A program made the translations under genes and the position numbers. The notes beneath the pieces are model-generated. The model saw nothing but the letters and a program-made list of their open reading frames with translations, was not told the DNA's origin and ran no database searches. A stretch of 23,437 nucleotides of DNA from Lingula anatina (Eukaryota; Brachiopoda; Lingulata; Lingulida; Lingulidae): assembly GCF_001039355.2 (NCBI RefSeq), contig NW_019774258.1:563499-586935 (forward strand). Reading direction: 5' to 3'. Positions 9,887 to 19,841 of this stretch are shown piece by piece; position 1 is the stretch's first letter; each line of letters opens with the position of its first letter.

Positions 9887-12800
9887 CTAATTATTTTGTG
9901 TTTCCCTCCAATTATTCTCACTGGACAGATGCACGCTATACCAAGACCTCATGCTTTCATTTAAGGTAGAAACCAAAATTTTTCCATCAGATGAAGTGAA
10001 CATGGAAAGATCACCTAGTGCTACTGCGACATTTTTTTCCTCCTGATTGCCTGCACCTTCAATTTCTGGGTCAGACAAGCTATGCAGAGAAGAATCAGAG
10101 GAGACAGTGGCCGTGGATTCCTTGGAGGTGGATTTCTTGGAGGACGCCTGCGACTCCTCTGTGACGTTATCGTCTGACGTCACGTTGTCCTCACCACGCA
10201 TGCTCCCCGTGAGCACTGAGGCTAAAGTGATACTGCGATGTTCTCGGCTGCTCTCGGTCATGTATGGAAAAGACATACCTTCTTCCTCACGGAAAGCGAA
10301 ACTTTCATGATGACCGCTGTCTGTAAAATTGACTTATAAAATTAAGTTATATCGCATGTTTAGTCCTTGATACTTAAAAGGGATATCTGAATATCAGGAT
10401 TGTCTCGTTTGTTGAGTTATACAAAAAAGCATGTCAAATACACCCATTATTTTTTTCTGGACGCCCGGCTTCTGTTAAAATGAATGCTGTAATAGTTTGT
10501 CTATATCGTGAGTTTAGTTCTTAATACCAACATTTTCTCACCCAATATTTCGCAAATTTGAATCAATCACTGCACTTTGTGTATATTTTTTTGTTGCTTT
10601 GCTTGTACAATGTACCTTTCAATTCATAAAACTGTTATTTCAGTCTGTTTTATTTTACCTATATATAACTGAATAGATTAATTAAAAATATGAACAAAAA
10701 CATTCATATCTACTCCAACGCTATAGAATTTACTTTAACCTACTGGTACTAGCTTAGAGTAAGGACCTAATTCGCACAAAGTACTCATTAGAATAAGATT
10801 TTTGTTTTTGTTTCTTTGTCCTTCGTGTTCAATTTAAACTTTAACCCAAAGGTAGTATTTGTCTGAAACATAAGTTCTGTCTTTCTCTCGGATTGCTACT
10901 TAATCATCTTGGAACTTTTAGGTGCAAAACTTCATCTTAAAGGTTAAACCAATTCTGGACTTAATTTTTAAAACAATCCCCGGGGATTAATAAAATTGCT
11001 TCTGACCTGAGCGTCTCAAGTGTGGTCTAGGCTGACTAGAGGCCGCCACGTATCTCTGTGGCGCTAGGTCCACATCTCTTGGCACATCCCTTGACAAAGT
11101 TAGTAAGGGAATAGGTTGAGGCAGCCGCTCGATCTGAAAACGAGATGTGTGTATTTTCATTTTATGAGCGTTCACAATGTACATGCAAGAGGAGGCTTAC
11201 TTTCTGAGGCAGAACGTCTGCTTCGGCTCCGTTCCCTAACAAAATTTAATTTAGAAAAACCGTTGATCTGGGGTCGACCAAGCCACTGCAAAGTGACCAC
11301 ACCTAGTATACCACTTTTTATATAACAGTTTTGTAAATTTTAACCTACACATCCCAGCATTTCTCACAGGTTATTTCACAAAATTTAATTTATCTTAAAT
11401 TTTGGTACATGTACTACATTTAAGTATTCAAACATCTGTCACTTGTTTACATGAAAAGCTTGGCATTAGTTTATAAAGAATATTTCGCGGCTTATGAAAT
11501 AACAGTTCTGACTCTCTTACTCTTTCAATTTGTCTTCCTCGGAACTCTCGGCTCTGGGAAATTGATATATACTCTGGGTCCTGAGGCTGGAGAGGAACAC
11601 ATTCCGCTGTAAAGATACATACATACATGTAGTCTAAGAAATCAGGGTTTAGTCATAGCATATTCTAGATTTGCCACTGGTATACATGCATTTCTATATA
11701 ATAATTATATAGAAATGCATGTATACCAGTGGCAAATCTAGAGGCAGATTAGGGGGTCCTGACCCCACTTCGACTTCTGATAAAAAACGCACCAAAAAAG
11801 TCTAGCTAAATATTGTTCTAAACCGTACAAAATGGCACTATTTTCCCTCCAAATCACCACTGTTTTTCAAGGGCCCTCGAGCGTTCCCCAAACCTGACGA
11901 CAAGGAGGCCTGTCATTCCCTAAAATCCGCCCCCCCCCCTTTCAAAAAATTCTGAATCTGCCCCTGTATACCATGCTATAGAGGCCCTTCTCAGGCGCTG
12001 CGGTAAATTTTAACCGGACCAGTCCTCTTTGAGAGTTCTAGGAATTTAAATTGTTTAGTGAATAACTGTCAAGATTAAAAGTATAGCTCATTTTAAAATC
12101 CCCAATAATTTGTTAACTTACAAACCAACAAAACCAAAATCACAAGCAACCCCCCTGGAGATGGCAATAATGAGGTAAGCGCAATGAGCTCTTACCAGTT
12201 GTCCCTGTGGGAAATTCAACAGAACCGGTCTTTTTTGAGGGTTCTAAAAAGTCGCTAAACCTTCAAAATTGAAATGAAATTCTTATCGCAATTTTTCAAT
12301 GATTTTTTACGTCAGGTTGTTACATGTAACTAAATCAACAACAGTGCAACAAACGCAAAACCAAAAGCTCCCTGGCGATGGTATTTTAATCATTAAAATG
12401 AGTCAAGTTAAATGCAGTACGTCTTAAGAAGTTGTTTTAACTCACCCATGTTGAAGCTGTCTAGGAGCCTCTCTTGCACCAGCACTATAGTAATCCGATG
12501 AAGAGTTGTACACCCGCCCTGTAAGACGAACTCTGCTATTGCCTCCAACATCCCCTTGCCTACCTCCTGGGGGTCCTTCTTGGCCGCTCCTGTACAAAGG
12601 CAAACGGAGATTTCAGAAAATACAATTTTGTGTTAACAATAATCTAAGAACCTACACTGTACTACAGTAATTGAAAATATTATGTTGGTTACTTCATTCT
12701 ACATCTTTATTTCACGAATTAGACTGAGTGCATTTTATAGTTTACATTCTAAGATGACATTCAAACTCGCTAGAACTATGACTTAGTTGGTATATATGTA

Positions 12801-15800
12801 ATTCATCAGAAATGTGAAAAAACATAGAATATAATTATTAAAATGTGAATGCTGAAAAAGAGCATTTACACTGCCTGTTCAATCTGTCCAACCCAGTGCT
12901 TTTTACCTGTGCCAAATGCGGGCATTGCAATAGATTGGGCTTCAAGGCGATTCGCTTCTTGCAACACTCTTTTCGTTTTCTCCTTCCACGTGCCATTTGA
13001 ATGAATATCCAGATGGATCACGTGTTTACAGTTCAGGTCACCGGGGTCACTGACCGCCAGGCCGTTGCTCCCTGTCCGTCCTGTCGTGAATGCACATAAA
13101 ATGGGCACAATTGAAATGGCAATTCAACTATTTCATGCGTGTATTAGAAATGTATTAACAAACTGAACATTACCTAATAAAACCGAAAAAATAGGATGAA
13201 ATATCAAAAGCCGATTTGTTTTGACAGGGTACTATTGATTAAGAGCGCGGCGAGGGACCGCAGTGTTAAAGAGCGTATTCTAAGCACGTGATAAACTATA
13301 ATAAACAATGTGAGAATGTGTATTACATATTATGAGAAATTAATTAAGATAGTTTCTCTGTCAAAGTTGGCTTTAAAAATAGAGAGTGGTAAAATTCAAG
13401 GGAGCGCGTGCTCTATAAATGTAATAAATAATAAACTAATAACCGCCGTGCAGAAGTGTACAAGCACATTCAGAACAGCGAAATAACAGAAATAAAAAGC
13501 TTGCCGCTTAATTCCCGATTTAATAAACACTGAATAAATTCTCCGCGAGGATTACGCAACAAGCATTCAAGAACAGACATTAGCCAAGGTTTCAAAAAAA
13601 TCTGAACATTTATCTCCTCCAGATTTTATTGCAGATCTTGACGAACCTCAGGAATCATCAGAATTGAACTACAAATACGCGGAATTCCGAGTTTCCGCGG
13701 AAAAAGCTCATCTCTGCAAGTGGGTCGGCCATATTTGAACGGCGGGTCTGTTAGTCCGCTGTTCTGAATGCGCTCGAATATGAAAAATGATTAGTAACAA
13801 TGTATATATTATGACAAATGATTAGTAACAATGTATATATTATGAGAAATGATAAATAAAGATATCTTCTCTGTTAAGGTTGGCTTTAGAAAACATTTTA
13901 TAATTCGAGTGTTAATACCTACCAACGCGTTTTCTAGATTCTTCATAACCCCTTCCCCCGACTCTAGCAAGGTCATTGGCTAGCTTAGCTGAAAACAAAC
14001 AAATGGCATACGTTTTGAATTATGTAACATACGTGATAATTTTTACTTATTGCGTGGCACTCCTTAGCAATACAGACGGTGTCCATGGGCACTTTGACAG
14101 ATAGACACCCCTACACTTGGCGCAGCCAATTTATTAACCTCTCTCTCTCTCTCTCTTGCTCGTTCGCTCGCTCTTATTCCCTAGAGTAGGGGTCAAGTTG
14201 TGAAGGCGAGGACTCCCTCCCAGGGGTGGATTCAGGATTATTTCAAGGGGGTCCGGAACGTGTTTTGGAGAGCAAACAGTGCCCTTTTGTACGGTTTAGA
14301 ACAATAATTTAGTTAGTCAAAATTCCAATTTCAAGAGGGGAATATCGGTTTTCAAAAACCGAAGGGAAGGTCAGGACCCCCCTGATCCCCCCTTAAAATC
14401 CACCACTGCCCTCCCCTGTTGCTTAATTACATGACAGGATCCTACAGATGTATAGGTTTTAACTGTACCTTGATGGGGTCGCTAGTAGTCTCTTATTAAT
14501 TTCCTTAAGGGATCTTGGATATTAACGAAAAAGTCCAAAACTAATGCAGCTAATGAAATTTCCTATTAACTTAAAGAAAAGGTCTAGCAAGCCNCAATAA
14601 TGAGGTAAGCGCAATGAGCTGTTACCAGTTGTCCCTGTGGGAAATTCAACAGAACCGGTCTTTTTTGAGGGTTCTAAAAAGTCGCTAAACCTTCAAAATT
14701 GAAATGAAATTCTTATCACAATTTTTCAATGATTTTTTACGTCAGGTTGTTACATGTAACTAAATCAACAACAGTGCAACAAACGCAAAACCAAAAGCTC
14801 CCTGGCGATGGCATTTTAATCATTAAAATGAGTCAAGTTAAATGCAGTACGTCTTAAGAAGTTGTTTTAACTCACCCATGTTGAAGCTGTCTAGGAGCCT
14901 CTCTTGCACCAGCACTATAGTAATCCGATGAAGAGTTGTACACCCGCCCTGTAAGACGAACTCTGCTATTGCCTCCAACATCCCCTTGCCTACCGCCTGG
15001 GGGTCCTTCTTGGCCGCTCCTGTACAAAGGCAAACGGAGATTTCAGAAAATACAATTTTGTGTTAACAATAATCTAAGAACCTACACTGTACTACAGTAA
15101 TTGAAAATATTATGTTGGTTACTTCATTCTACATCTTTATTTCACGAATTAGACTGAGTGCATTTTATAGTTTACATTCTAAGATGACATTCAAACTCGC
15201 TAGAACTATGACTTAGTTGGTATATATGTAATTCATCAGAAATGTGAAAAAACATAGAATATAATTATTAAAATGTGAATGCTGAAAAAGAGCATTTACA
15301 CTGCCTGTTCAATCTGCCCAACCCAGTGCTTTTTACCTGTGCCAAATGCGGGCATTGCAATAGATTGGGCTTCAAGGCGATTCGCTTCTTGCAACACTCT
15401 TTTCGTTTTCTCCTTCCACGTGCCATTTGAATGAATATCCAGGTGGATCACGTGTTTACAGTTCAGGTCACCGGGGTCACTGACCGCCAGGCCGTTGCTC
15501 CCTGTCCGTCCTGTCGTGAATGCACATAAAATGGGCACAATTGAAATGGCAATTCAACTATTTCATGCGTGTATTAGAAATGTATTAACAAACTGAACAT
15601 TACCTAATAAAACCGAAAAAATAGGATGAAATATCAAAAGCCGATTTGTTTTGCCAGGGTACTATTGATTAAGAGCGCGGCGAGGGACCGCAGTGTTAAA
15701 GAGCGTATTCTAAGCACGTGATAAACTATAATAAACAATGTGAGAATGTGTATTACATATTATGAGAAATTAATTAAGATAGTTTCTCTGTCAAAGATGG

Positions 15801-17470
15801 CTTTAAAAATAGAGAGTGGTAAAATTCAAGGGAGCGCGTGCTCTATAAATGTAATAAATAATAAACTAATAACCGCCGTGCAGAAGTGTACAAGCACATT
15901 CAGAACAGCGAAATAACAGAACTAAAAAGCTTGCCGCTTAATTCCCGATTAGACACTGAATAAATTCTCCGCGAGGATTACGCAACAAGCATTCAAGAAC
16001 AGACATTAGCCAAGGTTTCAAAAAAATCTGAACATTTATCTCCTCCAGATTTTATTGCAGATCTTGACGAACCTCAGGAATCACCAGAATTGAACTAAAA
16101 ATACGCGGAATTCCGAGTTTCCGCGGAAAAAGCTCATCTCTGCAAGTGGGTCGGCCATATTTGAACGGCGGGTCTGTTAATCCGCCGTTCTGAATGCGCT
16201 CTAATACATATTTTGAGAAATGATTCGTATAGATATCTTCTCTGTTAAAGTTGGCCTTAAAACACATTTTAAAATGCGAGTGTTAAAACCTACCAACGCG
16301 TTTTCTAGATTCTTCATAACCCCTTCCCCCGACTCTAGCAAGGCCATTGGCTAGCTTAGCTGAAAACAAACAAATGGCATACGTTTTGAATTATGTAACA
16401 TACGTGATAATTTTTACTTATTGCGTGGCACTCTTTAGCAATACAGACGGTGTCCATGGGCACTTTGACAGATAGACACCCCCACACTTGGCGCAGCCAA
16501 TTTATTAACCTCTCTCTCTCTCTCTCTTGCTCGTTCGCTCGCTCTTATTCCCTAGAGTAGGGGTCAAGTTGTGAAGGCGAGGACTCCCTCCCAGGGGTGG
16601 ATTCAGGATTATTTCAAGGGGGTCCGGAACGTGTTTTGGAGAGCAAACAGAGCCCTTTTGTACGGTTTAGAACAATAATTTAGTTAGTCAAAATTCCAAT
16701 TTCAAGAGGGGAATATCGGGTTTCAAAAACCGAAGGGAAGGTCAGGACCCCCCTGATCCCCCCTTAAAATCCACCACTGCCCTCCCCTGTTGCTTAATTA
16801 CATGACAGGATCCTACAGATGTATAGGTTTTAACTGTACCTTGATGGGGTCGCTAGTAGTCTCTTATTAATTCCCTTAATCGGTTTTGTAGGCTAAAGCC
16901 CTACAAGAGGCCTCCGAAATATCAGATGGTACATTTGATCAAGATTAGAACGAACAACGTCCTTTGCGACCTTAAATATTATATGATATGGACCGATCTT
17001 CTTTTATCTACATTTTGACAGCGATCTAGTGCTGGATATCACCCATAGCCGGGCATGGTTAACAGCAAAAAAAAAAAAAAAATGAGAGAGGAAAGCGGGT
17101 ACAAGTTTTTGGTTTTATTAACACCATATCGGGGGGGGGGGGTACTTTTTGATATATGGGTCAACATGGGTTAAAATACATGCATTTGTGCAAAAATATC
17201 TGTGAATATCTAGTCAAAAAATTCTCTCTGCGGCCGCGGAAGAGGGTGTACTTCTACACTTATATCTAAGAATATCTAGATAAAATCGCTCTGGCTCTGA
17301 TAAAGGATCAATCTAGCTCTGCTCTGTATACCTCCCGTTAGGTCGGACTTGCAGCTATTGCAGTAAACATCGGCGTTCACTTCTGTCATGCTCTTCAGCA
17401 CCACTTCGATGTCTGTAGTATTCAGTATCTGCTGCTGGTGGGCCGGGACGCTGGAGACCGCTCCCCCCAT
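9887..17470 (-). CDS. N-myristoylated macrodomain protein (PARP9/14-type macrodomain) with duplicated macrodomain exons
   Basis: Exons in order, all complement: 17332-17470, 16294-16359, 15337-15510, 14876-15019, 13923-13988, 12907-13080, 12446-12589, 11521-11606, 11007-11133, 9887-10320; 1554 nt, 517 residues. The first exon opens MGGAVSS (MGxxxS N-myristoylation motif) directly after an acceptor AG. It runs into IEVVLKSMTEVNADV and CNSCKSDLTGG, where an ADP-ribose-binding macrodomain has its NAAN/GGG segment. The next three exons give GRGYEESRKRVG, GDLNCKHVIHLDI, SIAMPAFGTG and FVLQGGCTTLHRITIVL, completing the fold. Those three exons recur (2344- and 2284-bp blocks). All borders are phase 1, so using one block gives 389 residues. 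The tail is Ser/Thr-rich and acidic, from IERLPQPIP to TQNN. NAAN is degenerate, so binding is likelier than hydrolase activity. No ART or zinc-finger domain was seen. Confidence 0.8.
11201..11235 (-). other. Candidate 35-nt cassette exon that breaks the frame (D1)
   Basis: The 35 nt lie between an acceptor (ttttgttag) and a strong donor (aaa|gtaagc). They are conserved, with two substitutions, in the paralogue (22880-22914). The flanking exons 11521-11606 (ends phase 0) and 11007-11133 (starts phase 0) join in frame without it. Including it leads to a stop inside the next exon. It could be a poison exon, an alternative C-terminus or a decoy. A longer version starting at ttgcag|tggcttgg (85 nt) is also open in both copies. 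Confidence 0.4.
11664..11742. repeat. 79-bp perfect palindrome (39-bp arms, 1-bp centre)
   Basis: TCTAGATTTGCCACTGG... runs to the centre at 11703 and is mirrored exactly to ...CCAGTGGCAAATCTAGA. The right arm comprises the flank and the first 16 bp of the CAGTGGC element. The left arm is an inverted copy of the same sequence. The paralogue D2 lacks the left arm. Confidence 0.95.
11727..11966. mobile_element. 240-bp MITE with CAGTGGC...GCCCCTG termini
   Basis: The left end CAGTGGCAAATCTAGAGGCAG resembles the reverse complement of the right end (CAGGGGCAGATTCAG). It is flanked on both sides by TATAC (11722-11726 and 11967-11971), a likely target-site duplication. The interior has G/C runs and ggggtcctgacccc. 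The paralogue D2 has a related element at the same site (23369 onward), so the insertion predates the D1/D2 duplication. Confidence 0.65.
13464..13773. mobile_element. 310-bp MITE in intron (unit M1)
   Basis: The left end GCACATTCAGAACAGCGAAA is mirrored by the right end (reverse complement GCGCATTCAGAACAGCGGAC, then taacag). No coding capacity. It is bracketed by two diverged copies of about 55 bp (13327-13379 and 13835-13893, sharing tattatgagaaat and ggcttta). The element is also present in unit M2. Confidence 0.5.
13785..13846. repeat. Two tandem 31-bp repeats, only in unit M1
   Basis: The unit aaatgattagtaacaatgta... occurs at 13785-13815 and 13816-13846, differing only in the last base. 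Unit M2 lacks this stretch, so it expanded or was lost after the duplication. Confidence 0.9.
14221..14408. mobile_element. 188-bp MITE with CAGGGGTGGATTCAG termini (unit M1)
   Basis: The left end CAGGGGTGGATTCAGG pairs with the right end, whose reverse complement is CAGTGGTGGATTTTAAGG. Inner ggggggtcc-type words also pair. It is directly flanked by CCCTCC on both sides (14215-14220 and 14409-14414). The termini are hAT-like but the repeat is 6 bp rather than 8, so the class is uncertain. Confidence 0.65.
15894..16199. mobile_element. MITE in intron, unit M2 copy of 13464-13773
   Basis: It has the same GCACATTCAGAACAGCG...GCGC inverted termini as in M1, with a short internal deletion (gattagacactg for gatttaataaacactg). 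It was carried along by the tandem duplication and is not an independent insertion. Confidence 0.5.
16592..16779. mobile_element. 188-bp MITE, unit M2 copy of 14221-14408
   Basis: It has the same CAGGGGTGG...CCACCACTG termini and the same flanking CCCTCC as in unit M1, with one or two substitutions. It was duplicated with the unit. Confidence 0.65.
16879..17331 (-). other. Intron 1 remainder of the macrodomain gene
   Basis: No exon is seen. It contains an A-run (about 17067-17082) and a G-run (17131-17142). The donor of the first coding exon (GGAG|gtatac) lies at 17330-17331. Confidence 0.6.
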
Positions 17471-19169
17471 CTGAAATTATTAATACAGCAATTTCAAAAC
17501 AAGGTTTTTTGCCTGAAAATGTGGAGGTTTTCGACTTCTAAATAAACCCAATTTTGAACTGGTATAGAAACTATATCAAAGATTGTCTTTTCAAGCAAAA
17601 AAAAGGTATTTTCGTACATCCCGAACTATTTTTCTCTCTACTTCTCTAGTGGTCGGAGAAAGAGAGAGAGAGAAAGAGAGAGCACGCTCAGTGTATACCC
17701 TACAGCTCGTATGCCCAGTGTTTTCGGAGGAGATCTTCTTAACACGATACAGCAGCTCGGATTGAACGGTGATTCAGGATACCCATCCTACTTGACACAA
17801 GCGAGACACTGGTGATCAATCAAGCATGATACAAATAAACCGAGATGGCTTGTAAATATTCACAATGGGGAGATGCCATTGATGAAAAGTCAACGAAGAA
17901 GGCGGGACACGTTTGTGGACTGCCCCCCCCCCTTTTCTCCTCTTTTTTTTCTTTTCCTTTGGACTTACAGCTGATGGAGGTCACTTGTTCACCGAAAAAG
18001 GCTTACTGCAACCAGTGCACCCTCCCATTTCCCCGGACACGTCTTTAATTATATAAAGGCCCAGTTCTGAATTGTGTTACTTTGATAAAGAGGATTTTAT
18101 AAAGGGCATGAACCGACCACACCCTTCACGACTTTCAAAGAGTGACCCCACCCTCCCCACCTCAAACTGCTATTTGAAAGTCAAGGTATGAAAGATTTAA
18201 AATAATTAATGGAAAAGAAAAATAAAGGCGGCGACTCCCTCTACCAGGGTGGCAGATAATATGGGGAAAAATGAAAAAAAAAACAAAAAAAACAGTAAAA
18301 TGACCGTTTATTTATCTAAAGACATATCTGTGAATATCCTGTGAAAAGTCAATCTGTGGCCCTTGTAGTGGGTAGCGACTACATAGGATGTGACAACTGC
18401 ATATGAATTGTCTTTTTTCCCGTACAAATGTTGAAAGTACAAAGTGCAGCCCGTGGTACGGTAAACAATATTCAACTTTGCATAGCGCTAGCCTGTCAGC
18501 ATTATTGAATTAAATATCTGAGACTTAGACAGAGGGGGGAGGGGGGGGGGCATTCTGAAATTCCAACACACAAATTAATGTAAGGAAAAAAAAACAAATG
18601 AAAATTATAAACTAGGTCCGTTTGTGCCGTGTGCTTTACTACCGGACAAAGTCTGCAGCGAAATCTGTGGCGTTAACACTGGTTCTGCGCCAAACACCCA
18701 CTGGGACAGGAATGGAAATCCACTAAGATCCGTAGTCCGTTTCCAATTACTTTGTACGGGTGACATTCGTCTCATATACCAGCCCCAATACTCCGACTAA
18801 GACTAACTTGTACTAATCATATGTGACCCCGGACTTCCATTCCTAGGACTACCATTGTCTTCACACCGTACCAGTAGGCCTACATGTAGAATTTCAGTAA
18901 AACTTTGTTCGGTTACTAGTCACTGCTCTGGTTCAGTTGATTCTCTGACTGTCCCGAAGAGTCTGACGAGCCAGTAGAGTTGAAATAATTTGGTACAGAC
19001 TGATGTTATTCTATCGATAACGCACCTTTTCAAGTCACACATTGGACCTTTGATAAAGCCCCAAAGACCTGGCACATGGTCAACAAATGTCAATTTACGT
19101 TACTTATAATATCATCGCCTACATGGCTTTTGTATGATTTTCAAGAATATCGTCGACCTTAATTATAAA

Positions 19170-19178
19170 TTACTTACT
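19170..19178 (-). other. Candidate 5'UTR splice donor (a|gtaagtaa)
   Basis: The minus strand reads aacaaca|gtaagtaa, a near-perfect donor 44 bp downstream of the ISRE site and about 1.7 kb before the acceptor of the ATG exon. It is consistent with a non-coding first exon but no transcript evidence is available. Confidence 0.3.
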
Positions 19179-19221
19179 GTTGTTTTTTCCCTCCCTCGAT
19201 CTTTACCACCTGTGTTGTTTT

Positions 19222-19281
19222 GGTTTCAGTTTCACGTCCCTACCTGGGACTTTCCAGTCATATGATCACTATGTGACGTCA
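19222..19281 (-). promoter_or_regulatory. ISRE/IRF - NF-kB - CRE cluster upstream of the macrodomain gene
   Basis: Three consensus sites lie within 60 bp. In the gene direction the order is TGACGTCA (CRE/ATF, 19274-19281), GGAAAGTCCC (NF-kB; GGGACTTTCC on plus, 19246-19255) and GTGAAACTGAAACC (ISRE with the GAAANNGAAA core, 19222-19235). The CRE is followed on plus by another CGTCA half-site. The only gene it can precede is the minus-strand macrodomain gene. The mix of ATF, kB and IRF sites is the composition of vertebrate interferon-beta-type enhancers. Function is inferred. Confidence 0.55.
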
Positions 19282-19649
19282 CGTCAGAGGTCGCGAGAGG
19301 TTGTGCTTATTGATAGTTTTACTATTCACAAAGGCACACATTTACTTTTTAACATTTGGCAAAAAGCAACGATAAATTGTTTTTTTTATTTAATCATCTG
19401 TAAAAACTTGTTTTTTAGACTTAAACTTATTGATATTTTATATTTTTTAAAAATAAAAAACATTTAAAAATATTGAGTCACGAAACAGCTACACAAGACA
19501 TGCAAAAGTATAGGCCTACTGACGAATAGCCAAACTGAGAAATATTTTAGATATGTTGAAAATATTTCGAATAGAACTGAATTAAGTGCTGTCCCTCCAT
19601 GAAAATATTTAAAATTATGTTTAGCTTGTTATTTCTAAGACCCCATTTC

Positions 19650-19841
19650 CAGAGATTAGATCGATCTACTTTAGATCGACCTAACTCCCTGGGTGTTCAC
19701 GCTAAATAGCTGTCAGCCGAGCGGACACGAAAGTTAATTACCCTTTACAGCTTGTAGTAGGCGGGACGGACTTTTAAGCCGGATTATCTGACAGTAATCT
19801 AGTCAGACTCCCCGCGGGGATAGATCGATCTAAAAGCACTG
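19650..19841. mobile_element. 192-bp inverted-repeat element with TAGATCGATCTA in both ends
   Basis: The left end CAGAGATTAGATCGATCTA and the right end (reverse complement CAGTGCTTTTAGATCGATCTA) share the self-complementary 12-mer TAGATCGATCTA (19657-19668, 19821-19832). CAG-type ends suggest hAT-like. No clear target-site duplication and no coding capacity. Confidence 0.5.

Larger units (their letters stand above)
8510..11735. repeat. Paralogous duplication, copy D1 (tail exons and 3'UTR of the macrodomain gene)
   Basis: This segment aligns collinearly with 20130-23375 (D2). It covers the 3'UTR, last exon, introns, the two preceding exons and the start of a CAGTGGC element. Identity is roughly 85-90% by eye, with several indels, higher in exons. 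D1 has a 79-bp palindrome and an extra diverged internal duplication (about 9370-9510) absent from D2. D2 has a MITE absent from D1. Confidence 0.85.
12165..14508. repeat. Tandem duplication unit M1 (three macrodomain exons)
   Basis: About 99% identical to 14595-16878, at an offset of exactly 2430 for most of its length. It contains macrodomain exons complement(12446-12589), (12907-13080) and (13923-13988) and two MITEs. Against the other unit it has a second 31-bp repeat near 13816-13846 and roughly a dozen substitutions in the first 1.5 kb. The 86 bp after it (14509-14594) are unique and end in an N. Confidence 0.95.
14595..16878. repeat. Tandem duplication unit M2 (three macrodomain exons)
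   Basis: Second copy of 12165-14508. It contains macrodomain exons complement(14876-15019), (15337-15510) and (16294-16359). The middle exon encodes the same protein sequence in both units. Other coding differences are small (PQA against PQE; ANG against AND). The unit begins at the base right after the N at 14594. Confidence 0.95.

Noticed and set aside
10047-10310. 87-codon plus-strand ORF (and its counterpart at 21751-21999)
   Set aside because: Antisense shadow of the last macrodomain-gene exon. The minus-strand frame has splice continuity and conserved reading between paralogues.
11428-11628. Extension of the ECVPLQPQ exon past gtaaga to reach a phase that would accept the 35-nt exon
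   Set aside because: The paralogue has an in-frame stop (ATG TAA) in the extension, so the shared donor AGA|gtaaga is preferred.
12866-13108. Macrodomain ORF read straight through to ...GQIEQAV
   Set aside because: The real exon ends earlier at the strong donor ACAG|gtaaaa (12905-12907). The next exon then continues in frame and completes the GTG loop. The read-through residues are intronic.
13237-13290. GC-rich words near agcgcggcgaggg considered as a tRNA or promoter
   Set aside because: No cloverleaf or A/B boxes could be formed, and the sequence belongs to an intron of the macrodomain gene.
16052-16267. 71-codon minus-strand ORF over a MITE in unit M2
   Set aside because: It lies within the inverted-repeat element and intron sequence. 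Unit M1, about 99% identical overall, has a large indel in the region, and no domain is recognisable.
19180-19467. 95-codon plus-strand ORF
   Set aside because: Low-complexity Phe/Ile/Lys-rich translation of AT-rich DNA, overlapping the regulatory cluster. No splice or homology support.
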